Shown one piece after another: positions 26,872 through 35,600 of a stretch of DNA of 64,000 bases. Both the position numbers and the translations under genes were made by a program. How positions within the stretch are numbered: the first letter of the stretch is position 1; each line of letters begins with the position of its first letter. A model generated the notes under the pieces. It did no database searches and was not told where the DNA came from. It saw only the letters and a list, made by a program, of their open reading frames with translations. The DNA is from Lachnospiraceae bacterium M18-1. Lineage in GTDB: Bacteria > Bacillota > Clostridia > Lachnospirales > Lachnospiraceae. The stretch is from NCBI GenBank assembly GCA_000403295.2, contig KE159610.1, positions 539,387 through 603,386 of the forward strand, given 5' to 3'.

Positions 26872-26965
26872 GGGCATCCCATTATGGCCATTCGGCCGTT
26901 TCATAATGTATACCCAAAGGGCATCCCATCATGGCCATTCGGCCGTTTCATAATGTATAGTATAC
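26872..26965. repeat. Tandem pair of repeat family B (47-bp unit)
   Basis: Two nearly identical 47-bp units begin GGGCATCCCAT at 26872 and 26919. Each contains ATGGCCATTCGGCCGTTTCA and ends ATAATGTATA. A family A end (CATTACTGTTCAT, 26821-26833) lies just before. They occupy the araB/araC divergent region (26790-27065), where operator sites would be expected. Confidence 0.75.
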
Positions 26966-27065
26966 TGTAAATCTGGAATTATTGAAAGAAAATAGTTATC
27001 CACTTATGGACATTTATTAATCTTTGAGATAAAATATTAGAAAAAGTGTGAAAAAAGGATTTCTT

Positions 27066-27932
27066 ATGTTAGCAAATTTTGAAAAAAGAAGTTATGAAGG
27101 GAAGGAACGGGTGTGGACCGGCCGTTACCGGAACCTGAACAATCTCCCCCACTGGCACCTGGAAAGTGAATTGATCTACATAGAACGTGGAACTATCACA
27201 GTCTCCAACAACCACCAGAACTACCGCCTGGATTCCGGGGACGCAGTGTTTTTGAGCAGCGGGGAGGTTCATTATATCAAAAGTGAAGAGGACAGCATCG
27301 TGGAAATGGCCCTGTTTGATTCCGCCATCATCCAGGATCTGCTGGGCAGATACCAGCTCCGCCATGCAAAGCTCACACACCAGTATGACATTTTGGAATG
27401 TCTGGAGGGAATCCGCCGGGAACTGGAGGAGCGCCGTCCTTTTTTTGAGCTACAGTGCTGTGAATCCATTACTTCCCTGATGATCCGGATCTTCAGGGGA
27501 GAAGATCTGACGGAAAAGACAAGAGCAGGCGAGGGTTCTTCTATCTCTCACTATAAGCGCCTGCTGGATGAACTTGAAAATAAATACAGCTACATCACCT
27601 TTTCTGATGCAGCTGCATTTATGGGGCTCTCGGAACCTTATTTTTCGAAATTTTTCCGGAAAATATCCGGTATGACTTTTTCCCAGTATCTAAATTCCGT
27701 GAAGTTGAAGCATGCGGTAGAACTTCTCCAGGATCAGAAGTCAGACCTCTCGATCACCGAAATCTCCGCGCGGTGCGGATTCGACACTATACGGCATTTT
27801 CACCGGGTGTTCAAAAATATTACAGGGATGTCGCCCCGGCAGCTCCCCCCGGATTATGTCCTGGACGATCGGCCCATCCGCACCATCCAGGACGCTTTCA
27901 ATCCTACTCTGCAAAATTCGGAATTATTGTGA
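27066..27932 (+). CDS. AraC-family transcriptional regulator of the arabinose operon
   Basis: A 288-aa regulator with an N-terminal cupin-like sensing domain (LPHWHLESELIYIERGTITV, then LDSGDAVFLSSGEVHYI) and a C-terminal double HTH of AraC type (YITFSDAAAFMGLSEPYFSK and IARCGFDTIRHFHRVFK-like spacing at about residues 230-265). The start MLANFEKRS at 27066 has AAAAGGA at good spacing, while a GTG at 27048 lacks one. It is divergent from araB across 276 bp, so it probably activates araBDA in response to L-arabinose; this is inferred from position. Confidence 0.88.
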   Translation: MLANFEKRSYEGKERVWTGRYRNLNNLPHWHLESELIYIERGTITVSNNHQNYRLDSGDAVFLSSGEVHYIKSEEDSIVEMALFDSAIIQDLLGRYQLRHAKLTHQYDILECLEGIRRELEERRPFFELQCCESITSLMIRIFRGEDLTEKTRAGEGSSISHYKRLLDELENKYSYITFSDAAAFMGLSEPYFSKFFRKISGMTFSQYLNSVKLKHAVELLQDQKSDLSITEISARCGFDTIRHFHRVFKNITGMSPRQLPPDYVLDDRPIRTIQDAFNPTLQNSELL

Positions 27933-27941
27933 ACGGCACGC

Positions 27942-29135
27942 TTAAAAGTCAATCCGGATCTCCTGTTTCTCAATGTTGTGCCGCTCCACATATCCTGTCA
28001 GGAGCATGGTCAGCGCCCCGTCTCCGGTCACGTTGCAGGCAGTACCGAAGCTGTCCTGCAGCGCGAAGATGGTCAGCATCAGCGCAGTGCCCGTCTCGTC
28101 AAATCCAAGCACGCCTGTGATCAGTCCCAGGGATGCCATGACCGTTCCTCCCGGCACGCCCGGCGCTCCAATGGCAAATACCCCCAGCAGCAGACAGAAC
28201 AAAATCATGGTCCCAACCGGCGGGATCGTACCGTACAGAATCTTGGATACGGTCATCACAAAGAATACCTCGGTCAATACAGAACCGCAGAGATGGATGT
28301 TGGCAAACAGCGGGATCCCAAAGTCCACCATATCGTCCCGAAGCGCGGGCTCCGATTTTTTCGCACAGTTCAGCGCAACCGCCAGTGTCGCCGCGGAGGA
28401 CATGGTTCCCACCGCAGTGATATACGCCGGACCGTAATTACGGATCACATGGAACGGGTTTTTTCCGGAATAGATCCCCCCCACCGTATAGAGCACTGCC
28501 ATCCAGATAAAATGTCCCGCCATTACGATCAGTACGACCTTGATAAATACCGGAAGCTGCTTCGTGATCGTCCCTTCATAGGACAGGGAGCAGAAAGTAA
28601 ATGCGATAAATACAGGCAGGAGCGGGATCACGACCCGCTTTACGATCTCCAGCACAATCTTCTGGAACTCATCCAGAAGGCGGGTAGTCACGGAAGCCTT
28701 CGTCCACGTCGCAGCCAGCCCCACCAGAACGGAGAATACAAGCGCACTCATGACCGGCATGATCTGAGGAATATCAAGCTGGAATACTACCTCCGGCAAT
28801 TCTTTCAGCCCTTCCACATCCGATGCGATGGAAAGGTACGGGATCAGGCCGTACCCGGCCGCCATGGACAGAAATGCTGCCAGTATAGATGAGACATAGG
28901 CGCATACGACCGCCACACCCAGTATCCGGGACGCGTTATTTCCCAGCTTTGTGATAGACGGGGCAATAAAACCGATCACGATCAGCGGAACGCAGAATGT
29001 GATCATCTGTCCTAAAATATACTTAATGGTTACGACCACATTCATCGCCGTCTCATTGGCAAACTGCCCGATGATGATTCCTGCCGCAACTCCCAAAAGG
29101 AGTCTGAACGGCAGACTCTTCAAAATATTTTTCAT
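27942..29135 (-). CDS. Dicarboxylate/amino acid:cation symporter (DAACS family)
   Basis: A 397-aa membrane transporter of the GltP/DctA/SstT group, with about eight TM helices and two re-entrant loops. Landmarks are ILGQMITFCVPLIVIGFIAPS, a serine-rich GTMSSAATLAVALNC loop and GAPGVPGGTVMASLGLI. These transporters take up glutamate, aspartate, serine/threonine or C4-dicarboxylates with Na+ or H+. The start MKNILKSLPFRLL at 29135 follows GAGAGG. It converges on the AraC gene with only 9 bp between the stops and seems unrelated to arabinose use. Confidence 0.9.
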   Translation of the reverse strand: MKNILKSLPFRLLLGVAAGIIIGQFANETAMNVVVTIKYILGQMITFCVPLIVIGFIAPSITKLGNNASRILGVAVVCAYVSSILAAFLSMAAGYGLIPYLSIASDVEGLKELPEVVFQLDIPQIMPVMSALVFSVLVGLAATWTKASVTTRLLDEFQKIVLEIVKRVVIPLLPVFIAFTFCSLSYEGTITKQLPVFIKVVLIVMAGHFIWMAVLYTVGGIYSGKNPFHVIRNYGPAYITAVGTMSSAATLAVALNCAKKSEPALRDDMVDFGIPLFANIHLCGSVLTEVFFVMTVSKILYGTIPPVGTMILFCLLLGVFAIGAPGVPGGTVMASLGLITGVLGFDETGTALMLTIFALQDSFGTACNVTGDGALTMLLTGYVERHNIEKQEIRIDF

Positions 29136-29269
29136 GTAATGACCTCTCTTTTCCCTCAATAGACTCTCAGTAACTGTTTATGCTCCCAGATGATATCCTG
29201 TACAGTCTTCCTTTATATTATGCAGGAAGCCTGCAAAGTGTGACACCTGCCCCCATAAGAGGAGCAAAG

Positions 29270-29438
29270 CATTTCGCTATAGGAGGCGAAGTTTCCTGTA
29301 AAGTAAAAAAGTGTACGCCTTGACACACACTCGCGCCGGAGCGCGGCTGCGGCAGCAGCCAGTTTCCTTATGCACGCAGTGCGCATCCCCCGGAGGGTTT
29401 TTGTTCTATAGGAAAATTCGGTGAAATTTCCTATAGAA
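29270..29438. repeat. Repeat family C copies in the gap before tsf's 3' end
   Basis: Two related palindromes lie here. One contains TATAGGAGGCGAAGTTTCCT (about 29281-29300). The other has GCATCCCCCGGAGGG (29383-29397) followed by TTCTATAGGAAA (29404-29415) paired with TTTCCTATAGAA (29427-29438). A third copy is at 32997-33043. Nothing coding is seen in the 29160-29510 gap. Confidence 0.6.
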
Positions 29439-29440
29439 TA

Positions 29441-29476
29441 AGAAAGATCCGCAGTCTTATGAACAACTGCGGATCC
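29441..29476 (-). terminator. Terminator of the rpsB-tsf operon
   Basis: GATCCGCAG (29446-29454, plus strand) pairs with CTGCGGATC (29467-29475). On the minus strand it is followed by TTTCTTATT. Confidence 0.82.
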
Positions 29477-29510
29477 ACAGAGCCTGCAAGCTCAATTCAT
29501 ATTATGATTT

Positions 29511-30431
29511 TTACATTCCAGCCTGTGCCGCAACCTCTGCTGCAAAGTCGTCCACTTTCTTTTCCAGGCCCTCGCCTGTCTCGAAACGGATGAACTTCTT
29601 CACTGTAACATTTGCATTATTTTCCTTTGCAACCTTGTCCACATATTTCGCAACAGTGAGATCGCTGTCCTGAACATATACCTGATCTAACAGACAGATC
29701 TCCTTCAGTTCCTTATTCAGACGGCCGATGATCATCTTTTCGATGATATTGTCCGGCTTCTCCGGATTCTCTTTCTTCGCCTGAGCAAGAAGGATATCCT
29801 TCTCATGATCCATGTATTCCTGAGAAACTTCTGCACGGGATACATACTTCGGATACATTGCAGCAACCTGCATCGCCACATTCTTCAGACATGTCTTGAT
29901 CTCGTCATTAACTACATCCGTATCAGCCATTACCAGTACGCCGATCCGTCCGCCGCCATGGATATAGGATACCACGCAGCCGTCTGTCTGAACCTTCTCA
30001 AATCTTCTGATGTTCAGGTTCTCTCCGATGACCGCGATCTTCTCTACCAGAGCTTCCTTCACGGTCTTGCTGCTGTCTTCCTTCCATGCCTCTGTCATGA
30101 ATGCGTCAATATCTGCCGCCTCTGTCTCTACTGCCTGAGCCGCCACTGCCTCTACAAATGCCTGGAAATCCGCATTTTTAGCAACAAAATCTGTCTCAGA
30201 GTTTACTTCCACGATTGCCGCAACCTTGTCGTCCTTCACGACGGTACGTACAATACCTTCTGCGGCAATCCTTCCTGCCTTCTTCTCAGCCTTTGCCTGT
30301 CCGTTCTTTCTCAGGTATTCGATTGCAGCATCAATATCTCCATTTGTTTCTGTAAGAGCCTTCTTGCAGTCCATCATGCCTGCGCCTGTCATCTCTCTTA
30401 ACTCTTTCACCAAGCCTGCTGTAATTGCCAT
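29511..30431 (-). CDS. tsf: Translation elongation factor Ts
   Basis: A 306-aa guanine nucleotide exchange factor that regenerates EF-Tu-GTP. The N-terminal UBA-like domain MAITAGLVKELREMTGAGMM and DCKKALTETNGDIDAAIEYL are diagnostic. SETDFVAKN in the core contacts EF-Tu. The start at 30431 has GGAGG at 8 bases, whereas an upstream ATG at 30446 overlaps that site. It follows rpsB by 38 bp in the classic rpsB-tsf operon and ends at an intrinsic terminator. Confidence 0.97.
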   Translation of the reverse strand: MAITAGLVKELREMTGAGMMDCKKALTETNGDIDAAIEYLRKNGQAKAEKKAGRIAAEGIVRTVVKDDKVAAIVEVNSETDFVAKNADFQAFVEAVAAQAVETEAADIDAFMTEAWKEDSSKTVKEALVEKIAVIGENLNIRRFEKVQTDGCVVSYIHGGGRIGVLVMADTDVVNDEIKTCLKNVAMQVAAMYPKYVSRAEVSQEYMDHEKDILLAQAKKENPEKPDNIIEKMIIGRLNKELKEICLLDQVYVQDSDLTVAKYVDKVAKENNANVTVKKFIRFETGEGLEKKVDDFAAEVAAQAGM

Positions 30432-30469
30432 AATCTTTTCCTCCATCTAATATCCGCTGTTCTGATCTA

Positions 30470-31210
30470 TTATTCTTCTACGTATTCGTCCGCAGCTTCT
30501 TCTGCTTCTTCGTAATATTCTTCTGCAGCGCCCTGATTTGCTTCAATGACTGCGTCTGCCATCTTGGACACGATCAGCTTCACCGCACGGATCGCATCGT
30601 CGTTACCCGGAATGACATAATCCAGTTCTTCCGGATCACAGTTCGTATCGCAGATTCCGATCAGCGGGATACCCAGAGTATGTGCTTCCTGAACGCAGAT
30701 TCTCTCCTTCTTCGGGTCAACGATGAAGATTGCGTCCGGAACTCTCTTCATTTCCTTAATGCCGCCCAGGTTCTTCTCAAGCTTGCTCCATTCCTTCTTC
30801 AGTTCAATAACTTCCTTCTTCGGCAGTACGTCAAAGGTTCCGTCCTCTTCCATACGCTCAATATCCTTCAGTCTCTGGATACGGCTCTGGATTGTCTTGA
30901 AGTTGGTCAGCATACCTCCTAACCATCTCTCATTCACATAGAACATACCGCAACGCTCTGCTTCTGTGCGGATCGCATCCTGAGCCTGTTTCTTTGTTCC
31001 TACAAACAAAACAGTACCGCCCTCTGCCACGATATCTGCTACTGCCTGGTAAGCTTCGTCAACCATGCCGACTGACTTCTGCAGGTCGATAATGTAGATG
31101 CCGTTTCTCTCCGTGTAAATGTACGGAGCCATCTTAGGATTCCATCTTCTTGTCTGATGTCCAAAATGAACACCTGCCTCTAAAAGCTGCTTCATTGAAA
31201 TAACGCTCAT
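30470..31210 (-). CDS. rpsB: 30S ribosomal protein S2
   Basis: A 246-aa ribosomal protein. The start [40 protein letters not shown] and [20 protein letters not shown] are characteristic. The acidic C-terminal tail ([17 protein letters not shown]) is common in Clostridia. A much longer frame reaches 31357, but GGAGG directly before the ATG at 31210 and family alignment fix the start. Transcription begins at a strong promoter (31329-31357), leaving a leader of about 110 nt that could carry S2 autoregulation. Confidence 0.98.
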   Translation of the reverse strand: MSVISMKQLLEAGVHFGHQTRRWNPKMAPYIYTERNGIYIIDLQKSVGMVDEAYQAVADIVAEGGTVLFVGTKKQAQDAIRTEAERCGMFYVNERWLGGMLTNFKTIQSRIQRLKDIERMEEDGTFDVLPKKEVIELKKEWSKLEKNLGGIKEMKRVPDAIFIVDPKKERICVQEAHTLGIPLIGICDTNCDPEELDYVIPGNDDAIRAVKLIVSKMADAVIEANQGAAEEYYEEAEEAADEYVEE

Positions 31211-31328
31211 GTTTCTTTCCTCCATCGGTTTTAATCTTCCGTATGCTTCTCTTTTTCCGAAACCGTCCTGCTCATACAGGCTTAGGCACCTGCGGAAAAC
31301 CCGCATACGTGTTTTTTGCAACGGTTGT

Positions 31329-31357
31329 AGTATAGCACAGAACCCCGCACAGCGCAA
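31329..31357 (-). promoter_or_regulatory. rpsB-tsf promoter
   Basis: TTGCGC (31352-31357), a 17-base spacer and TATACT (31329-31334) on the minus strand. Confidence 0.8.
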
Positions 31358-31372
31358 GGATTTTTTAAAAAC

Positions 31373-31408
31373 GTTACTTTATTAGCCGGACGCCGTGTGA
31401 ACAGTAAC
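31373..31408. repeat. Partial copy of repeat family A
   Basis: A 36-bp copy starts GTTAC and ends TGTGAACAGTAAC, with the family's GCCGGACGCCG inside. It lies between the rpsB promoter and the terminator of the NlpC/P60 gene. Confidence 0.6.
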
Positions 31409-31410
31409 AG

Positions 31411-31436
31411 AAAAAACCCCTGTACAGTACAGGGGT
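31411..31436 (-). terminator. Terminator of the NlpC/P60 gene
   Basis: CCCCTGTAC (31417-31425) pairs with GTACAGGGG (31427-31435) and is followed on the minus strand by TTTTTT. Confidence 0.88.
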
Positions 31437-31506
31437 CTTCCTCTTTTGTCTTTTAGGATTCTTTTGTATCTTATAATTCTTTTGTATCTATATGATGAAA
31501 TTATCT

Positions 31507-32718
31507 TTAGTACCGCACATAAATCATACCGCCCTGTACAGGACCGACAACAACGCCTACGCCTTCTGTAGCTGCATGAATCATCTGGCCTCCGCCAATA
31601 TAAATACCGCAATGACCTGCGTTCACACACACATCGCCTGGCTGCGGGTCACTTACCTGCGGCCATGCAAGGAATGTATATGTAGTACCCAAACGGCTGT
31701 AACTGCCTGTCAGACAATAGCTTACAAAACCGGAGCAGTCAAATGCTCCCGGGGAACAAGCCCCCCATACATATTCTGCATTGCCTACCCAGCCGTATGC
31801 ACGGTCAACAACAGAATTACCTGTAAATGCATCATAGCTTGGTTCCGGCTGAACCGGTGTCTGATCTGCTACAGAATCGGTATTCTCTTCTCCGTTCGTG
31901 TTTTCCTCTGTGGAAGGATCTGTCGTAGTCTCTCCTGTTCCTTCCGGTGTTGTATTATCTGCCTCTCCATTGTCTGTCGGCTGTGTAGCTGCCGGCTGAG
32001 AAGGAGTATGCGATGCTGCGGAACGGGCTCTTTCTGCTGCTGCCGCACGTTCTGCCGCCGCTGCTTCCTCTGCTGCACGGATACGCGCCGCCTCTGCCTC
32101 CTGAGCCGCGATCTGAATCATCTCGTCCAAATTCTCAACTTCGGAACGCTTAGATTCGATCGTTGTGGAAAGCTCCGTAGATTGTACCTGATACTCTGCT
32201 TCAATATTCTTCAGAGTCACTGTCTCTTCTTCTAATGTTGTCTTCAGGTTCTCTACTTCTGTCACTGTATGAGCGTATTCCTCAAGCTGCTTCCTGTCAT
32301 AGCTATGTACCTTTTCTATGTACTCACCCTGCTTGAGTGCTTCTGCCATACTTCCTGAATTGACTACACGTTCAAACGCGGAAGCGTCTCCCTTTTCATA
32401 CATATACTTGATACGGATCTTCATATCTTCATACTGCTGCTGCTTCTTCTCCTCAGCAACCGCAAGATCCTGCTGTGCCTGTACAAGTTCCTGACCCTTG
32501 ACGATCAACTGCCCCTCCAGTTCATTCATCTTGATCATTAATGTATTCAATTGTGTCTGTAAATCATTTACTTCACCCTGAACTGCTGCTTTCTGATTCT
32601 CCAGATTTGCCTGCCTCTCCTCTTCAGGTGATGCACTAACAGGAAATGCCGGAGTGACAACCATGGAACAAGCCAACGCGATTGCCAGCAACAGACTGCG
32701 TACTCTTTTAAATTTCAT
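31507..32718 (-). CDS. Secreted NlpC/P60 peptidoglycan endopeptidase with PcsB-like coiled coil
   Basis: A 403-aa exported protein. The signal peptide (about residues 1-30, LLLAIALACSMVVTPAFPVSA) is followed by a long coiled coil (about 35-215), a Ser/Thr/Pro/Glu linker (about 225-290) and a C-terminal C40 peptidase domain. The catalytic Cys is in DCSGFVSYCL and the His in NAGHCGIYIGG; IHAATEG supplies the third polar position. PcsB/RipA-type enzymes cut peptide stems during cell separation and are held inactive by the coiled coil until recruited by FtsEX. It has its own promoter (32776-32804) and terminator. Confidence 0.93.
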   Translation of the reverse strand: MKFKRVRSLLLAIALACSMVVTPAFPVSASPEEERQANLENQKAAVQGEVNDLQTQLNTLMIKMNELEGQLIVKGQELVQAQQDLAVAEEKKQQQYEDMKIRIKYMYEKGDASAFERVVNSGSMAEALKQGEYIEKVHSYDRKQLEEYAHTVTEVENLKTTLEEETVTLKNIEAEYQVQSTELSTTIESKRSEVENLDEMIQIAAQEAEAARIRAAEEAAAAERAAAAERARSAASHTPSQPAATQPTDNGEADNTTPEGTGETTTDPSTEENTNGEENTDSVADQTPVQPEPSYDAFTGNSVVDRAYGWVGNAEYVWGACSPGAFDCSGFVSYCLTGSYSRLGTTYTFLAWPQVSDPQPGDVCVNAGHCGIYIGGGQMIHAATEGVGVVVGPVQGGMIYVRY

Positions 32719-32775
32719 CTTGTCACCTTTCCTTATTATTATTTAATTATTTATATGTCCCCACATATAAATATC

Positions 32776-32804
32776 ATTATACAACATCATCTTTCCTTTT
32801 TCAA
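32776..32804 (-). promoter_or_regulatory. Promoter of the NlpC/P60 gene
   Basis: TTGAAA (32799-32804), a 17-base spacer and TATAAT (32776-32781) on the minus strand. Confidence 0.8.
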
Positions 32805-32996
32805 TCCCTTTTACAAAAAATTGACAAAATAATTCCGATGTAATTAATTTATACTTAATGATACAGTCGTATTATAATGTATATTCTGAGATTTTGCAAT
32901 ACCCTTTTAACATTTTTGTAATATTTTATGCTTCAAGTATATTAAATAGTTTACCTGCGGGCCGCATAGGCGACATAATTCTTTTCTGCCGCAATG

Positions 32997-33043
32997 CGAT
33001 CCCCCGGAGGGCTTTCACCTTATAGGAGACGAAGTTTCCTAGA
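32997..33043. repeat. Repeat family C copy
   Basis: CGATCCCCCGGAGGG (32997-33011) is followed by TATAGGAGACGAAGTTTCCTA, matching the two copies at 29270-29438. Together with the promoter and the terminator it fills the 32719-33094 gap. Confidence 0.6.
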
Positions 33044-33046
33044 TAA

Positions 33047-33075
33047 GAAAAAAGCCGGGGAATTTCACCCCGGCT
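33047..33075 (-). terminator. Terminator after the B12-type ECF S component
   Basis: GCCGGGG (33054-33060) pairs with CCCCGGC (33068-33074), with TTTTTT following on the minus strand. Confidence 0.85.
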
Positions 33076-33094
33076 CCATTCATTTGAAAAGTTA

Positions 33095-33610
33095 CTATAA
33101 ATTTTTATTTCTTTCTGCAAGCTGCAGGGCAGAAATCACCGGCACGATCAGGATTCCGCAGAAAAAATTGCTGACGCCGTGTATAAGATCAAAGGGCAGT
33201 CCAGCAATGATCCAGGAGATCATCCCCTGAAAGCTCATTCCAAATAAAATAGCCTGCGCCGGCGCATACAGCGTCCCGAACAGGAAACCATGAACCGCAC
33301 AAACTGTCATGTATATTAGAGGCCGCAGCCTTTTCGGAAGATGTTCCGGAAGGAGCATGACAGCGCCCCACAGGACCGTCCATACATAAAGGTAAGGAAC
33401 CCACCACGCTGCAAAACCGCTGAAGGTTCCATTTAAGATCACATAGATATAAATAGGATATAATGCCTTTTTCCGGTAGACCACCGTAAAGGCGATGGTA
33501 AATACGCCCAGCAGGTGGATGTTGGGCGCTACCTCCATCAGGAGCTTGGACGCGTACATCACCGCACCCAGCATCGCAAATATGGTAATTTCCCTTGTTG
33601 TCGGCTTCAC
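33095..33610 (-). CDS. ECF transporter S component, predicted cobalamin/corrinoid uptake
   Basis: A 171-aa membrane protein with five to six hydrophobic helices. It begins MKPTTREITIFAMLGAVMYA and contains PNIHLLGVFTIAFTVVYRKK and FGMSFQGMISWIIAGLPFDL, typical of small S components. It is encoded 2 bases after the DUF4430 lipoprotein, and both lie behind a cobalamin riboswitch, so a corrinoid is the most likely substrate. No ATPase or T gene is adjacent, so it should share a common ECF module. The substrate is inferred from the riboswitch and partner, not from binding-site residues. Confidence 0.85.
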   Translation of the reverse strand: MKPTTREITIFAMLGAVMYASKLLMEVAPNIHLLGVFTIAFTVVYRKKALYPIYIYVILNGTFSGFAAWWVPYLYVWTVLWGAVMLLPEHLPKRLRPLIYMTVCAVHGFLFGTLYAPAQAILFGMSFQGMISWIIAGLPFDLIHGVSNFFCGILIVPVISALQLAERNKNL

Positions 33611-33612
33611 GT

Positions 33613-34182
33613 TTATTCCACCTTAAAAGCGTAGGTGTCTCCTTCCGTAATCTTCGTGGAATCCACACCTTCCGCCGCGTATTCTCCGTTGACATAAAAT
33701 GCCCAGTAAACGCCGTCCTTGTCATAGTCCGCCGTAATGCCGTTGACTGTCTTGACAAACAGGCCGTACTCCCCTTCTTCGCCTTCGATCAGTCCCACAT
33801 CCTGCAGCGCTTCCCCGACGGTTTCTTTGTCCGTATGGATCTCAAACAGGGTTTCCTCCCCTTCCTGGTCCACTACGGTGAAGGGAAACTGTGTCTCGCC
33901 CTCTCCCAGTACATTGCCCTCGGTATCTGCCTGGTCATCGTCCGCGGCCTCACTGTCCACTTCATCCGGATTTTCGTTCTTCGCCCCATCCGGATCTTCA
34001 CCCTTTGGTTCGTCCAAATTCCCGTTTTCTGCATCCGATTCCGTCTGCTGCTCCGCGGCAGAGCCACCCTTTGACTGGTTTTCCTTATCGCCATTACAAC
34101 CCGCTGCAGACAGTGCCATAGCCACAATCAGCACGATGCAAAGGAAGAATGACCATTGTTTTCTCATGCATTTCTTTCGCAT
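33613..34182 (-). CDS. DUF4430 (transcobalamin-like) lipoprotein
   Basis: A 189-aa surface lipoprotein. The signal peptide ends at the lipobox SAAGC (Cys near residue 29), and a very acidic low-complexity linker spans about residues 35-95. A C-terminal DUF4430 domain follows (VGEALQDVGLIEGEEGEYG, then GVYWAFYVNGEYAAEGVDS and TEGDTYAFKVE). This Pfam family resembles the C-terminal domain of transcobalamin/intrinsic factor. With the B12 riboswitch upstream and an S component downstream, it probably captures corrinoids at the cell surface. The ATG at 34182 follows AAGGAG by 10 bases. Confidence 0.85.
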   Translation of the reverse strand: MRKKCMRKQWSFFLCIVLIVAMALSAAGCNGDKENQSKGGSAAEQQTESDAENGNLDEPKGEDPDGAKNENPDEVDSEAADDDQADTEGNVLGEGETQFPFTVVDQEGEETLFEIHTDKETVGEALQDVGLIEGEEGEYGLFVKTVNGITADYDKDGVYWAFYVNGEYAAEGVDSTKITEGDTYAFKVE

Positions 34183-34334
34183 AACTTCGATTCTCCTTCA
34201 ATTTGTATTTCCTCCGTCAGCCGGCGCCCGCGGCTTTATATTGCGTGAGGATCGTCCTGTCCGGATATTTCGACTCGGCATGGCTGCAAAAGGGCTGCCG
34301 CAGATTCTAAAGCTTCTGTGCCTTCGCACAGTTT

Positions 34335-34655
34335 ATGCTGCGGCAGTTCCTGACCGGCCTTCTCAGATTGATGATTCGCCTGCCGAAAGAGCTCTTTTCC
34401 CTTTCCGGCTCCTGTTCGAATCACAGATTCCAATGGCTTTTCCCTGAATTGTGGCGTTCAGGTATGTATAGCGGCACATCCTTTTTCCGGAAAATGCATT
34501 CCCAAAAACGTGCCTGTATATCAGGTCAGCAGTCTGTATTTCGCTGCGGCCCGCTTTCTGTCTGGCGGGCCGGGGCTGTTTTATGCCTCACGGCGACGGG
34601 CTCGTACAGGATTTGCACCTGTTTCCCCGGGCAGTCCTTTACTATCATAATCGTT
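34335..34655 (-). promoter_or_regulatory. Cobalamin (B12) riboswitch
   Basis: On the minus strand the core GGGGAAACAGGTGCAAATCC (complement of 34609-34628) is followed by a GAGCCCGTCGCCGTGA-type segment. About 250 nt later is a B12-box-like GGTCAGGAACTGCCG (complement of about 34341-34357). The order matches the cobalamin aptamer. Downstream a GC-rich element near 34215 could sequester the ribosome binding site. The box is slightly divergent (two bases shorter than consensus). Confidence 0.85.
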
Positions 34656-34703
34656 TGCCGAACTCCCGTCAATATAATTTTTATGCCCATTCATCACATC
34701 ATA

Positions 34704-34841
34704 CGTTATAGTTCACGGCCGCGAACTATAACGCATCCAGCCCATTGAAAAGTCGCCTGACGGCGAAGGGCTGGATGCACGCAACCGCTATTTTACTGGC
34801 CGGATGCCTTGCAGCAGGGTGCAAGGCACCGTGAACAGTAA
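34704..34841. repeat. Repeat family A copy with an added 11-bp hairpin
   Basis: CGTTATAGTTC (34704-34714) pairs with GAACTATAACG (34723-34733). CATCCAGCCC (34734-34743) pairs with GGGCTGGATG (34768-34777). The right end is GTGAACAGTAA (34831-34841), and an internal CTTGCA/TGCAAG hairpin matches the copy at 5984-6179. It separates the polysaccharide operon's last gene from the B12 locus and may act as its 3' end structure. Confidence 0.7.
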
Positions 34842-34875
34842 TCATCATATAAAAGAAAAACTTCCCAGCAGCCAG

Positions 34876-35577
34876 CTACAGGGTAGTCTCCTCTATCATT
34901 TTTCGAAATCGCTCTAAATCCGATTTCGTTGTAATCTTAAAATTGCTCTCTTCTCCAGGAATCATCACGATATCTAATCCTGCGATAATAGCAGGCTCTG
35001 TAGATCCGTTTATCTTCAATATCTGATCAGGAAGTAATTTTTTGTTGGCTTCGTAATATGCTCCCAGCTGAAACAATTCGGGAGCCTGTCCTGCATAAAT
35101 CTCATTTCTGTTCAGCAATGACTTCACCTTTACTCCATCTGTACTGTAGTAAACCGTGTCTTTCATCGGCAGAACAGGCATAACCCCATCATGCCCTGCC
35201 GCCGCAGACAGGCAGCGTGTAATCAGCGCTTCGGATATCACAGGTCTGGCCGCATCATGGATAAGCACATAATCCGAATCCTCTGCATATTCCTTTATAT
35301 CTTTCAGTCCTTGATATATAGAAAACTGGCGGTTCAGTCCTGGCGCAGAGAATCCTCGGAATTTATTCCTGGTTTCTCTCTGATCAAAGCATTCCTTAAT
35401 CTGATCATGCCACGGCAAATCCGCAACAATCTGAATTGCATCAATTCCATTATGCAGAGACAGTTTGTTAATGCAGTATTCTACAATAGACATGCCTCCT
35501 ATCTCTATATATTGCTTTGGAATTTTTGAATACATCCTCGCCCCTGTGCCCCCGGATAAGATTAAAGCGATATTCAT
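34876..35577 (-). CDS. IspD/TarI-like cytidylyltransferase
   Basis: A 233-aa nucleotidyltransferase that should transfer CMP from CTP to a phosphorylated sugar or polyol. The N-terminal pyrophosphorylase loop is LILSGGTGARMYSKIPKQYI. ADLPWH, HDAARPVISEALI and the later TGxP-type substrate region fit the IspD/TarI family. Since it is the last gene of a surface-polysaccharide operon and lies beside a pentulose-phosphate epimerase, ribitol-5-phosphate or a pentulose-5-phosphate is a better guess than methylerythritol phosphate. The start at 35577 follows GGAAGGAAAAC. Confidence 0.85.
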   Translation of the reverse strand: MNIALILSGGTGARMYSKIPKQYIEIGGMSIVEYCINKLSLHNGIDAIQIVADLPWHDQIKECFDQRETRNKFRGFSAPGLNRQFSIYQGLKDIKEYAEDSDYVLIHDAARPVISEALITRCLSAAAGHDGVMPVLPMKDTVYYSTDGVKVKSLLNRNEIYAGQAPELFQLGAYYEANKKLLPDQILKINGSTEPAIIAGLDIVMIPGEESNFKITTKSDLERFRKMIEETTL

Positions 35578-35600
35578 GTTTTCCTTCCCACCTATTTCCA

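Noticed and set aside
26872..26965. CRISPR array
   Set aside because: There are only two directly adjacent repeat units without spacers, and no cas genes are nearby.
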